A stretch of DNA of 64,000 nt from Acinetobacter sp. WU_MDCI_Axc73. GTDB taxonomy: Bacteria > Pseudomonadota > Gammaproteobacteria > Pseudomonadales > Moraxellaceae. Under the pieces are notes generated by a model, which did not search any database, was not told the DNA's origin, and saw only the letters and a list, made by a program, of their open reading frames with translations. The stretch covers positions 1 through 64,000 of the forward strand of contig NZ_JAHPRO010000003.1 of NCBI RefSeq assembly GCF_025562455.1. Direction: 5' to 3'. The position numbers were made by a program, and so were the translations under genes. Positions 56,839-64,000 of this stretch are shown here, one piece after another. The stretch's first letter is position 1, and every line of letters starts with the position of its first letter.

Positions 56839-57529
56839 GAATAATTTCAGATTGGGGGGCGTTATCTTGGCAGGAGTGTTTCTGAGCGCCTGCTCAAGCT
56901 CGCCAACACCCAACTATTACACGTTGCAGGCTAAAGGAACTCCGATTATAAATTCGGGGGTGCGAGTCATTGAAGTGATGCCTGTTGGATTGCCTGATCG
57001 CTTAGATCGGGCGTCTATTGTGTTGCAAGATCATCAAGGAAAATCTAAAGTGCTGGACAATGACCGTTGGACCTCGACTTTAAGTACTCAATTAAGAGAT
57101 GGTTTATCGGCAGGATTACAGCAAAAATTGGGTGCGGTCGATCGATATAATAGTGGTATGTCCACTGGTCAGGTGTCGTACCGAATTGCGACTGATTTTT
57201 CAAATTTTGATGTGATTGAGGATTCTGCAAATCATCAACTTACACGTGTGCATGATCACTATATAAATGTCATGGTGACATGGATTATTAAACCAGATAT
57301 TCCGTTGGCCATGGAGACATCTGCTACAACTCAAACTGCTTTACAAAAGCGTTCAATCAGTTGTAGAACTCGTTTTACTGTGCCTATTGAGGGTGAACGT
57401 AGAAATATGAATAACATTGTAGCGGCATCGACTCAATCACTAAATCGAATCATTGGAAATATTGCTGATTCTGTGGTGATGATGAATGCAAAAAAAATAG
57501 TGAGCATCGATGGCGTAACTTGTAGTTAA
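56828..57529 (+). CDS. pqiC: PqiC, outer-membrane lipoprotein (YmbA family)
   Basis: This 233-aa lipoprotein has the signal sequence GVILAGVFLSAC with lipobox LSAC and Cys22. The mature domain has the ABC-type-transport-auxiliary fold (TPNYYTLQAKGTP, RVIEVMPVGLPDRLDRASIVL). It anchors the PqiB tunnel to the outer membrane in E. coli. It is the last gene of the operon; no strong terminator is visible before purL. Confidence 0.9.
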   Translation: MKNKNNFRLGGVILAGVFLSACSSSPTPNYYTLQAKGTPIINSGVRVIEVMPVGLPDRLDRASIVLQDHQGKSKVLDNDRWTSTLSTQLRDGLSAGLQQKLGAVDRYNSGMSTGQVSYRIATDFSNFDVIEDSANHQLTRVHDHYINVMVTWIIKPDIPLAMETSATTQTALQKRSISCRTRFTVPIEGERRNMNNIVAASTQSLNRIIGNIADSVVMMNAKKIVSIDGVTCS

Positions 57530-57891
57530 AACTTCTAATATTCTGTTTTTTAAAGAGTTAAACAATGTTTATTTACAAACCATCTTCAACGGGGCTTGTG
57601 CATAAATTGAGATTTATGTGCTCTGACTGGTGGTAAGTGTCACATTTGGATACATCTAAAAAAACCTATTTCAATGTGCTAAAACGGTTTATTTTTATTC
57701 AGTTTAGTCTTATGTCTGATCTCATCGGATCAAGAACAAAGATATAAATTGGGCTAATTATTGAATAAGCTGAGAGAAATCCGTGCTCTCCATCTAGCTG
57801 ATTTTGCCTTTTCACAGTAGAATATGCGCTCTCTCTAAAAAGTCACATTGCGGCATTGTTCAAAAGACTTGCCCGTGGAGCCAAAATCAAC
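57530..57891. other. Intergenic region between pqiC and purL
   Basis: These 362 bases hold the purL promoter area. A -10-like TAGAAT lies at 57818-57823, but no good -35 pairs with it. GAGAG/CTCTC forms a small hairpin near 57774-57790. A 23-codon ORF at 57564 has no clear ribosome site. I see no PurR-type operator. Confidence 0.45.
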
Positions 57892-60800
57892 ATGTTTATC
57901 GTGGCCGGTGCACCAGCACATTCTTCATTCAAGAAAGCTCAACTATTAACACGTTTATCGTCAATCAGTTCTGTCCAAACCTTTGACAGCCAATGGGTTT
58001 ACCTGTTTGATCAAGCGCTCGACGAGCAGCAGCATCAATCTGCATTGCAACTTTTAAATGACGGTACATCGTTTGAATTGCGCCAAGTGGCCAATGATGA
58101 ACTTCAAGTTTTGGTCACTCCGCGCATAGGAACCATTTCTCCGTGGTCATCTAAAGCGACAGATATTTTTAAAAACTGTAATACGCCTGTGCATCGTCTT
58201 GAACGCGGTATTTTATATACTTTAAAAGGTGTCTCTGAACTGAGTAATGAGGTTAAACAGGCCTTGCATGACCGTATGACTGAAACAGTTTTCAGCCAGA
58301 TCGAAGATGCTCACCGTTTATTTTTAGAAACAGCACCAAAACCCTTAAATTCAATTGATATTTTAGGTGAGGGAAAACAAGCGCTTGTCAAAGCCAATAA
58401 TGAATTTGGTTTTGCCTTATCTGAACAAGAAATTGATTATTTAACTCAAGCCTTTACTGACTTGGGCCGTAATCCAAACGATATCGAACTGATGATGTTT
58501 GCACAGGCAAACTCTGAACATTGTCGTCATAAAATCTTTGGATCAGAATGGACCATTGATGGTGAAAAACAACCCTTATCATTGTTTCAGATGATCAAAA
58601 ATACCTATAAAGAATCACCAAATGAAGTATTGTCGGCATACAAAGACAATGCTTCTGTGATTGTAGGTTATGACACTCAGCGTTTTTATCCAAAAAAAGA
58701 CAATGAAACTGGGCACTTTGTTTATAAGTATAAGAGCCAAGCTGCTCACATTTTAATGAAGGTGGAAACCCATAACCATCCAACAGCAATTTCACCATTT
58801 GCTGGTGCGGCAACCGGTTCAGGCGGTGAGATTCGTGATGAAGGCGCAACAGGTCGTGGTGGTAAACCCAAAGCAGGGTTGACCGGTTTTACCGTTTCCA
58901 ATTTAAATATTCCAGGCTTTGAACAACCTTGGGAAGAAAACTACGGCAAACCTTCACGCATGGCATCACCATTACAAATTATGATTGATGGTCCATTGGG
59001 TGGAGCTGCGTTTAACAACGAATTTGGCCGTCCAAACTTAAATGGTTATTTCCGTACCTTTGAACAAAACGTCAATGGTGAAGTGAAAGGTTTCCACAAG
59101 CCGATTATGATCGCAGGTGGTTATGGGAATATCCGCCCTGACCATGTCGAAAAAGATGCGATTCAACCAGGTGATTTGCTGATTGTGCTGGGTGGCCCAG
59201 CCATGTTGATCGGTTTAGGTGGTGGTGCTGCATCTTCCGTTGATAGCGGTACCATGGGTGAAAATCTGGACTTTGCTTCGGTGCAGCGTGAAAACCCTGA
59301 GATGGAACGCCGTTGTCAGGAAGTGATTGATACTTGCTGGCGCATGGAAGACTTTAACCCAATTGTTTCTGTGCATGATGTTGGGGCAGGTGGTTTATCC
59401 AATGCGATGCCAGAATTGGTGAATGACCATGAATTGGGCGCAATTTTAAATCTGCGTAAAATTCCGTCGCTTGAGCGTGGCATGAGCCCAATGGAAATCT
59501 GGTCAAACGAAGCACAAGAACGTTATGTACTCGCGATTCGTCCAGAATCCTTAGAATTATTTGAAGAAATCTGTGCGCGTGAACGTTGTCCATTTGCCGT
59601 ATTGGGTGAAGCGACTGAAGCACGTCATTTAACGGTTGAAGACCCATTATTTGACAATAAAGCGGTTGATATGCCAATGCAGGTCATGCTTGGTGGCACA
59701 CCACGTATGCAACGTTCATATGAAACAATTGAACGTCAGGGCACTGAGTTTGATACCTCAAAAATTGATCTAAAAGATGCGATTTTCCGTGTTCTGAAGA
59801 ATCCAACTGTAGCCTCTAAATCATTCCTCATCACGATCGGTGACCGTTCAATTACAGGGATGGTGGCTCGTGATCAAATGGTTGGACCTTGGCAGGTTCC
59901 AGTAGCGGATGCTGCGGTGACTACAACCAGCTTGCAAGGTTATACAGGCGAAGCAATGGCAATGGGTGAACGTCCTCCAGTTGCACTTTTAAACCCTGCT
60001 GCTTCTGCTCGTTTGGCTGTTGCTGAGGCATTGACCAACATCGCTTCTGCTAATATTGAACAGTTGGGTGATATCAAGCTTTCTGCAAACTGGATGGCAG
60101 CAGCAGGTCAAAAAGGTGAAGATCAAGCCTTGTTTGAAGGTGTTAAAGCCATTGGTATGGAAATGTGTCCAGCGTTGGATATCGCTATTCCAGTGGGTAA
60201 AGACTCGCTTTCGATGCGTACTACGTGGAATGATGAGGGTATCGAGAAAGCTGTTACTTCGCCAATGTCTGGGGTGATTACGGCATTTGCACCAGTAAGC
60301 GATGTACGTAAAACTTTAACACCTGAGCTTAAAAATATTGATGGTTCTGTACTGGTACGTATTGATTTGTCAAAAGGTCAATTCCGTATTGGTGCATCGA
60401 TTTTGACCCAAGTGTATAAAGCCATTGGTACGATTACGCCAGATGTAGACAGTTTTGAAGATTTAAAAGATTTCTTTAATCTGGTACAAAACTGGAATAA
60501 TCGTGGTTTAGTTCAGGCTTATCATGACATTGGTGATGGTGGTTTGTTGGCGACTGTGGCCGAGATGATGTTTGCATCTCGCTTGGGGGTTGCTTTAGAA
60601 CCACAAAGCATTGAAAGCTTATTTGCAGAAGAAATTGGTGCGGTTTTACAAATTAAAAACACGGATTGGACTGACTTACAAGCTGAAATCGCAAGCTCAA
60701 ATTTAAAAGATGCAATTACCCTTGTTGGTCGTGTCAATGATTCTGACCAACTTAGCGTGAATGATTTAACACTTGAACGTGCTGAATTACAACAGGCTTG

Positions 60801-61728
60801 GGCAGAAGTTTCACATCAAATTCAACGTTTACGTGACAATGTCGAAACAGCAGATCAAGAGTTTGCTTTGATTGCAGATAAAAACCATAAAGGTTTAATC
60901 GCACAAGCAACTTATGATCTCAATGAGCCTGTAGAAGCGCCATTTATTGCAACACGTCGACCAAATATGGTCATTTTACGTGAGCAGGGTGTTAATGGTC
61001 ATGTGGAAATGGCAGCAGCCTTCGACAAAGTTGGTTTTAATACAGTTGACGTTCACATGAGTGATTTACTGGCTGGTCGTGTCAATCTACAAGACTTTGA
61101 AGGTTTGGTCGCTTGCGGTGGATTCTCTTATGGTGATGTGCTTGGTGCAGGTGGTGGCTGGGCAAAATCAGTACTGTTTAATCCAAAATTACGTGATCAG
61201 TTTGAAAACTTCTTTAACCGTGACAATACTTTTAGTTTAGGGATTTGTAATGGTTGTCAAATGTTGTCTCAACTTGCTCCACTTATTCCAGGTGCAGAAA
61301 ATTGGCCGCGTTTCCATCGTAACGTATCAGAAGTTTTTGAAGCACGTGCAGTGAATGTGCGTGTTGAAAAATCGGTTTCTGTATTGCTTCAAGATATGCA
61401 AGGTTCTATTTTGCCAATTGCAGTCGCACATGGTGAAGGACGTGTGGTTGCGAGTAATGAGCATTTGGCGAGCTTAAATAGCAATGATCAAGTGACTTTA
61501 CGTTATGTGGATAGTTTAGGTCAGCCGACGCAACATTACCCATTGAATCCAAATGGTTCACCAGAAGCAATCACGGGTGTTACATCTAGAGATGGTCGTG
61601 CTACGATTATGATGCCGCATCCTGAACGTAATTTCCGTGCTTTACAACACTCATGGAAACCTGAAGACTGGACTGAAGATGGTGCATGGTTACGTATGTT
61701 CCGTAATGCCCGTAAGTTTACTGGTTAA
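57892..61728 (+). CDS. purL: Phosphoribosylformylglycinamidine synthase
   Basis: This 1278-aa single-chain enzyme uses glutamine and ATP to make FGAM in purine synthesis. Domains: PurS-like N-terminal (1-140), linker, two AIRS-type halves ([25 protein letters not shown] spans about 297-321; the second half near GKDSLSM), and a C-terminal glutamine amidotransferase with nucleophile in [25 protein letters not shown] and [12 protein letters not shown] 57892 ([13 protein letters not shown]) is the family start, with GGAG upstream; a TTG at 57856 adds 12 residues. A 14-bp terminator follows. Confidence 0.96.
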   Translation: MFIVAGAPAHSSFKKAQLLTRLSSISSVQTFDSQWVYLFDQALDEQQHQSALQLLNDGTSFELRQVANDELQVLVTPRIGTISPWSSKATDIFKNCNTPVHRLERGILYTLKGVSELSNEVKQALHDRMTETVFSQIEDAHRLFLETAPKPLNSIDILGEGKQALVKANNEFGFALSEQEIDYLTQAFTDLGRNPNDIELMMFAQANSEHCRHKIFGSEWTIDGEKQPLSLFQMIKNTYKESPNEVLSAYKDNASVIVGYDTQRFYPKKDNETGHFVYKYKSQAAHILMKVETHNHPTAISPFAGAATGSGGEIRDEGATGRGGKPKAGLTGFTVSNLNIPGFEQPWEENYGKPSRMASPLQIMIDGPLGGAAFNNEFGRPNLNGYFRTFEQNVNGEVKGFHKPIMIAGGYGNIRPDHVEKDAIQPGDLLIVLGGPAMLIGLGGGAASSVDSGTMGENLDFASVQRENPEMERRCQEVIDTCWRMEDFNPIVSVHDVGAGGLSNAMPELVNDHELGAILNLRKIPSLERGMSPMEIWSNEAQERYVLAIRPESLELFEEICARERCPFAVLGEATEARHLTVEDPLFDNKAVDMPMQVMLGGTPRMQRSYETIERQGTEFDTSKIDLKDAIFRVLKNPTVASKSFLITIGDRSITGMVARDQMVGPWQVPVADAAVTTTSLQGYTGEAMAMGERPPVALLNPAASARLAVAEALTNIASANIEQLGDIKLSANWMAAAGQKGEDQALFEGVKAIGMEMCPALDIAIPVGKDSLSMRTTWNDEGIEKAVTSPMSGVITAFAPVSDVRKTLTPELKNIDGSVLVRIDLSKGQFRIGASILTQVYKAIGTITPDVDSFEDLKDFFNLVQNWNNRGLVQAYHDIGDGGLLATVAEMMFASRLGVALEPQSIESLFAEEIGAVLQIKNTDWTDLQAEIASSNLKDAITLVGRVNDSDQLSVNDLTLERAELQQAWAEVSHQIQRLRDNVETADQEFALIADKNHKGLIAQATYDLNEPVEAPFIATRRPNMVILREQGVNGHVEMAAAFDKVGFNTVDVHMSDLLAGRVNLQDFEGLVACGGFSYGDVLGAGGGWAKSVLFNPKLRDQFENFFNRDNTFSLGICNGCQMLSQLAPLIPGAENWPRFHRNVSEVFEARAVNVRVEKSVSVLLQDMQGSILPIAVAHGEGRVVASNEHLASLNSNDQVTLRYVDSLGQPTQHYPLNPNGSPEAITGVTSRDGRATIMMPHPERNFRALQHSWKPEDWTEDGAWLRMFRNARKFTG

Positions 61729-61747
61729 TATATTTAGCAATTAAACA

Positions 61748-61787
61748 TTACCATCTTTGATTGACTCAATCAAAGATGGTTTTTTTA
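61748..61787 (+). terminator. Strong terminator after purL
   Basis: ACCATCTTTGATTG (61750-61763) and CAATCAAAGATGGT (61767-61780) form a perfect 14-bp stem with a 3-base loop and seven Ts. Confidence 0.92.
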
Positions 61788-61798
61788 TTGGGTCTACC

Positions 61799-61906
61799 AT
61801 GATTAAAAAAGCTGTTCCAATTCTCATAAGACGAAAAGCACAGACCTTAGAAATATTAGCCTTCAAACATCCTCTAGCAGGAATACAATTGATGCACGTT
61901 TTTTAA
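61799..61906 (+). pseudogene. Nudix hydrolase N-terminal relic
   Basis: A 35-codon frame begins MIKKAVPILIRRKAQTLEIL and continues AFKHPLAGIQLMHVF before TAA. The AFKHPLAGIQL part matches the N-terminal strand of a family of Nudix hydrolases, whose proteins continue with a KGTIExGE-like Nudix box. Here that box and the rest are missing. It is therefore probably a truncated remnant, not a functional gene. No Shine-Dalgarno is evident, and it lies 12 bases after the purL terminator. Similarity is from memory of the family pattern. Confidence 0.5.
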
Positions 61907-61924
61907 AATTTAACTGACTCTAAA

Positions 61925-61954
61925 TTGGTATATGTTTTGCTTTTATTTTATACA
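61925..61954 (+). promoter_or_regulatory. Candidate promoter for the 38-aa peptide gene
   Basis: TTGGTA (61925-61930), an 18-base spacer and TATACA (61949-61954) resemble a sigma-70 promoter. Transcription would start near 61961, some 24 bases before the ORF start and its ribosome site. Confidence 0.5.
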
Positions 61955-61984
61955 AGCAAAATTAAATCAGCTTGGAGTATAAAT

Positions 61985-62101
61985 ATGAAAAAAAATAAAC
62001 TAATACTTGCTCGAAAACGTGAAGGTTGGATGTGGTTTGGCGTAGTCATTACTGCTGAATTGCTATGGATTTTAGGAAATTATATTGTTTTACAATCATA
62101 A
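61985..62101 (+). CDS. 38-aa single-helix membrane peptide, unknown function
   Basis: The frame MKKNKLILARKREGWMWFGV continues ITAELLWILGNYIVLQS and stops at TAA 62099-62101. A basic N-terminal part of 13 residues is followed by one membrane helix. GGAG lies 6 bases before ATG 61985, and a sigma-70-like promoter lies just upstream, so this looks like a real small gene. The positive-inside rule puts the N-terminus in the cytoplasm. I do not recognise a family. It is too short for ordinary ORF cut-offs. Confidence 0.6.
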   Translation: MKKNKLILARKREGWMWFGVVITAELLWILGNYIVLQS

Positions 62102-62162
62102 CGATTAATCCTGAAACCAAATCGTTTAAGATAAATCTAATGTGTTCATCTTATATCGGATT

Positions 62163-62477
62163 ATGCTAAAACTTATCTACTATGTGCCTGAATCTCATCT
62201 TGAAGTAACGAAACAAGCTATCTTTGAAGCTGGAGCAGGTGGAATAGGCAACTATGAACACTGTGCATGGCAAGTGAAAGGAGTCGGACAGTTTAAGCCA
62301 GTCTGCGGTGCAAATCCATTTTTAGGAAAATTGCATGAATTGGAACAGCTTGAAGAATGGCGCGTAGAAACCATTGTTTCAGAAGAAAAAGCCAGTACCG
62401 TTGCAACAGCATTAAAAGCAAGCCATCCTTACGAAGAGCCTGCTTTTGAATTTATTCAGATTTTAGATATTCAATAA
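62163..62477 (+). CDS. Stand-alone NIF3/YqfO C-terminal-like domain protein
   Basis: This 104-aa protein has the ferredoxin-like (CutA/PII-like) fold found inserted in YqfO/NIF3 proteins: MLKLIYYVPESHLEVTKQAI, GAGGIGNYEHCAWQVKGVGQF, and ASHPYEEPAFEFIQIL. The HPYEEPA motif is diagnostic. The main NIF3 domain is absent, and related free-standing forms occur in Pseudomonas. Function is unknown. I chose ATG 62163, since a start at 62142 would add seven unmatched residues. Its stop directly abuts the stop of the convergent nitroreductase. Confidence 0.82.
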   Translation: MLKLIYYVPESHLEVTKQAIFEAGAGGIGNYEHCAWQVKGVGQFKPVCGANPFLGKLHELEQLEEWRVETIVSEEKASTVATALKASHPYEEPAFEFIQILDIQ

Positions 62478-63263
62478 TTAAACTTTTTGAATAAATAATT
62501 TACGATCGAAACGATACTGGGGAAAAAATACACCGTCTTGAGCACGTTCGCCTGCACCAATCACCATAATCGGGAATTGCTGATCATTCAGTTTTAAGAT
62601 TTTACGTACCATTGGTTCATCAAAACCTTCCATCATACAACTGTCGAAACCATAAGCACGCAATGCAAGTACTAGATTTTCGCACGCTAGAGCTGTACTT
62701 TTGGTTGCCCAAAGTTTGGCATCGGCAGGATTAAATGCGGTGACAGGAAGTTGCTTATCTAAACTACGTGCTACTTTAAATGCAACTTTTTTAAAGTTGC
62801 CAAGTGCATTGAAATAACCTGTTTTGTAATTATAAGGGATAAAGCGGTAGTACTTTTTAACTGTTTCAGGAGCTTCAGGAAATGGAAACTCAGAAATATT
62901 CTTTTTTGCCATTTCATCAACTCGATCTGTTCTCGCTACACAAACAATGAGTTCAGAAGCTGTTTTTGCAGCCAATTGTCCTAGACAAGCCTTAATCAAC
63001 TGTTTTTTCTTAATAGGATTATGGACGACATAAAATGTCCAAGGTTGTAAGTTGGACGAGTTTGGTGCAAGGAGCGCCAAGTCTAAACAAGCATCGAGTA
63101 CTTCAGAGGGAATAGTTTTATCCGTGAATTTGCGTACGGAACGACGACTTTCGATTACTTTGCGAAAATTTTCAACATCAATATCTTGAGGTGCAGGCTC
63201 AAAATAACGTTTTTTATCTGAAGCTTGCTGAGAACTTTTTGGAAGATTTTCTGAATTTGCCAT
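62478..63263 (-). CDS. Nitroreductase-family flavoprotein
   Basis: This 261-aa FMN-dependent oxidoreductase has the family N-terminal RRSVRKFTDKTIPSEVLD and FMN contacts around APNSSNLQPWTFYVV. KSTALACENLVLALRAYGFDSCMMEGF and VIGAGERAQDG complete the fold. It has about 20 extra hydrophilic residues at the N-terminus. The substrate is unknown; such enzymes reduce nitroaromatics, quinones or similar compounds with NAD(P)H. It is transcribed alone on the minus strand. Confidence 0.88.
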   Translation of the reverse strand: MANSENLPKSSQQASDKKRYFEPAPQDIDVENFRKVIESRRSVRKFTDKTIPSEVLDACLDLALLAPNSSNLQPWTFYVVHNPIKKKQLIKACLGQLAAKTASELIVCVARTDRVDEMAKKNISEFPFPEAPETVKKYYRFIPYNYKTGYFNALGNFKKVAFKVARSLDKQLPVTAFNPADAKLWATKSTALACENLVLALRAYGFDSCMMEGFDEPMVRKILKLNDQQFPIMVIGAGERAQDGVFFPQYRFDRKLFIQKV

Positions 63264-63341
63264 AACTATTCAATTATTTCGTCATGAAGATAAAGAGTGA
63301 GAATAACATTCAATCATTTTATCTAAGTAAAAAAGTGTATT

Positions 63342-63400
63342 CCTGAGATTAATGTGCATTTTAATCATTGGTTTATCAACGTAGACATCTAATCTCAGGG
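63342..63400. repeat. 10-bp inverted repeat with long loop
   Basis: CCTGAGATTA (63342-63351) and TAATCTCAGG (63390-63399) are perfect complements 38 bases apart, followed by GTTTTT on the plus strand. On the minus strand the repeat is followed, after six bases, by a U-rich tract. It may terminate the enoyl-CoA hydratase transcript, or fold a larger RNA. Confidence 0.6.
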
Positions 63401-63417
63401 TTTTTAATGTATTGATT

Positions 63418-64000
63418 TTATCCAAATTGGGAAAAATCAGGTTTACGTTTTTCCATAAAGGCTTGAACGGCCTCTTTCATTTCAGGCGAGCGTACCCGCT
63501 GCATAAAAATCTCGGCTTCATCATCAACACATTGTACAATTTCATCAAGATCATGCTTCATGAGAGCTTTAGATTGTCGGATCGATGCAAGTGGCAACAC
63601 AGCCAATTGCTGGGCAGTTTGTTCAGCTAATCCGTATACATCGTCATTGATTTGATTAACTAGACCTGCTTTTTCTGCAATCGCTGCGTTAAATTTTTTG
63701 GCCGTAAACAAAAGTTCTGCGGCACGGTGATAACCTGCTTGTTTTACTAATAAACGACTTGCAGCCCCTTCTGGTGACAAACCAAGACTGACAAATGGAA
63801 TCTGAAATAAAGCAGTGTTATCTGCATAGACAATATCAGCATGCAGTAAAATCGTGACACCAATCCCAATCGCAACGCCTTTAACAGCAACAATAAGCGG
63901 TTTAGAAAGTTTCGCCGCACATTTAAGCAAAACAAAAGGAGGTTGATCTCCAGCTTTGCCTTGATAAGGTTTTTGAATAAATGACATAAAGTCTTTCATG
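63418..64000 (-). CDS. Enoyl-CoA hydratase/isomerase family protein (5' part cut by window edge)
   Basis: At least 193 aa of a crotonase-fold protein, about 70 short of the usual 260, run off the window. The oxyanion-hole region SKPLIVAVKGVAIGIGVTILLHADIVYA and FQIPFVSLGLSPEGAASRLL is present, with the C-terminal helices (LASIRQSKALMKHDLDEIVQ). The position of the catalytic Glu is taken by GLSPEG, as in isomerase-type members, so delta-enoyl-CoA isomerase is possible. The N-terminal acyl-CoA site is not visible. The ATG at 63999 is internal, not the start. Confidence 0.85.
   Translation of the reverse strand, partial: MKDFMSFIQKPYQGKAGDQPPFVLLKCAAKLSKPLIVAVKGVAIGIGVTILLHADIVYADNTALFQIPFVSLGLSPEGAASRLLVKQAGYHRAAELLFTAKKFNAAIAEKAGLVNQINDDVYGLAEQTAQQLAVLPLASIRQSKALMKHDLDEIVQCVDDEAEIFMQRVRSPEMKEAVQAFMEKRKPDFSQFG

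Noticed and set aside
57564-57635. A 23-codon ORF between pqiC and purL
   Set aside because: Only a weak purine stretch precedes the ATG, and the peptide has no known pattern.
58595-58849. Minus-strand frames inside purL and similar frames inside clpB and alaS
   Set aside because: They are antisense frames in highly conserved coding sequence, with no ribosome sites or families.

Overview
The window is a stretch of ordinary chromosome from an Acinetobacter-like gammaproteobacterium. The evidence is the AT-rich sequence, the membrane glucose dehydrogenase (gcd), the order alaS-lysC-csrA, the pair PBP1b-LpoP, the split pqiA genes, and PurL and AlaS protein sequences typical of the genus. Species was not resolved. 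I see no insertion sequence, prophage, integron, CRISPR array, rRNA or tRNA gene. Coding density is high, and most convergent gene pairs share one bidirectional terminator.

Layout. 1-3 kb: the end of ahpF, then trhP (tRNA U34 hydroxylation) with a 2x[4Fe-4S] ferredoxin behind it, and a LigB-type dioxygenase. 3-8.4 kb: gcd, fpr, trmO and a GAF-GGDEF diguanylate cyclase. 8.5-12 kb: a lone GspE-type ATPase, a 19-codon ORF with a strong Shine-Dalgarno, hemP (56 aa) under a near-consensus Fur box, and a MutT protein fused to a ThiE-like domain. 12-17.4 kb: ponB-lpoP, nadK with a DUF1315 gene, trpD2. 17.8-24.3 kb: dctA, a TonB-dependent siderophore receptor, a SulP transporter, and an 829-base gap. 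24.3-27.1 kb: a possible small RNA, then a purine permease and an adenine deaminase. 27-33.5 kb: cytochrome b561, lipoprotein-rnhB, then csrA, lysC and alaS. 33.9-43.3 kb: a GAPDH-family gene, hisZ-purA, an M48 lipoprotein, a Tas-type reductase, crp/vfr divergent from an osmC gene, a GNAT and an M23 peptidase. 43.4-51.5 kb: clpB behind a sigma-32-type promoter, rlmKL, and pyrB with a degenerate dihydroorotase. 51.8-64 kb: a DUF2520 protein, a methyltransferase, the pqiA-pqiA-pqiB-pqiC operon, purL, a Nudix relic, a 38-aa membrane peptide, a stand-alone NIF3-type domain, a nitroreductase and the 3' part of an enoyl-CoA hydratase.

How the genes fit together. Nucleotide metabolism recurs: purA, purL, pyrB with its non-catalytic partner, the adenine permease-deaminase pair, nadK and mutT. 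RNA modification is represented by trhP, trmO and rlmKL. Envelope work is done by PBP1b-LpoP, the Pqi system and the M23 and M48 proteins. Iron control shows at hemP and perhaps at the TonB receptor.

I found no large undescribed system. The points worth a second look are small: the two short ORFs missed by length cut-offs (10369 and 61985), the Nudix relic at 61799, the candidate small RNA near 24420-24511, an orphan plus-strand terminator near csrA/lysC, the altered active-site loop of the GAPDH-family protein, and the MutT-ThiE fusion.
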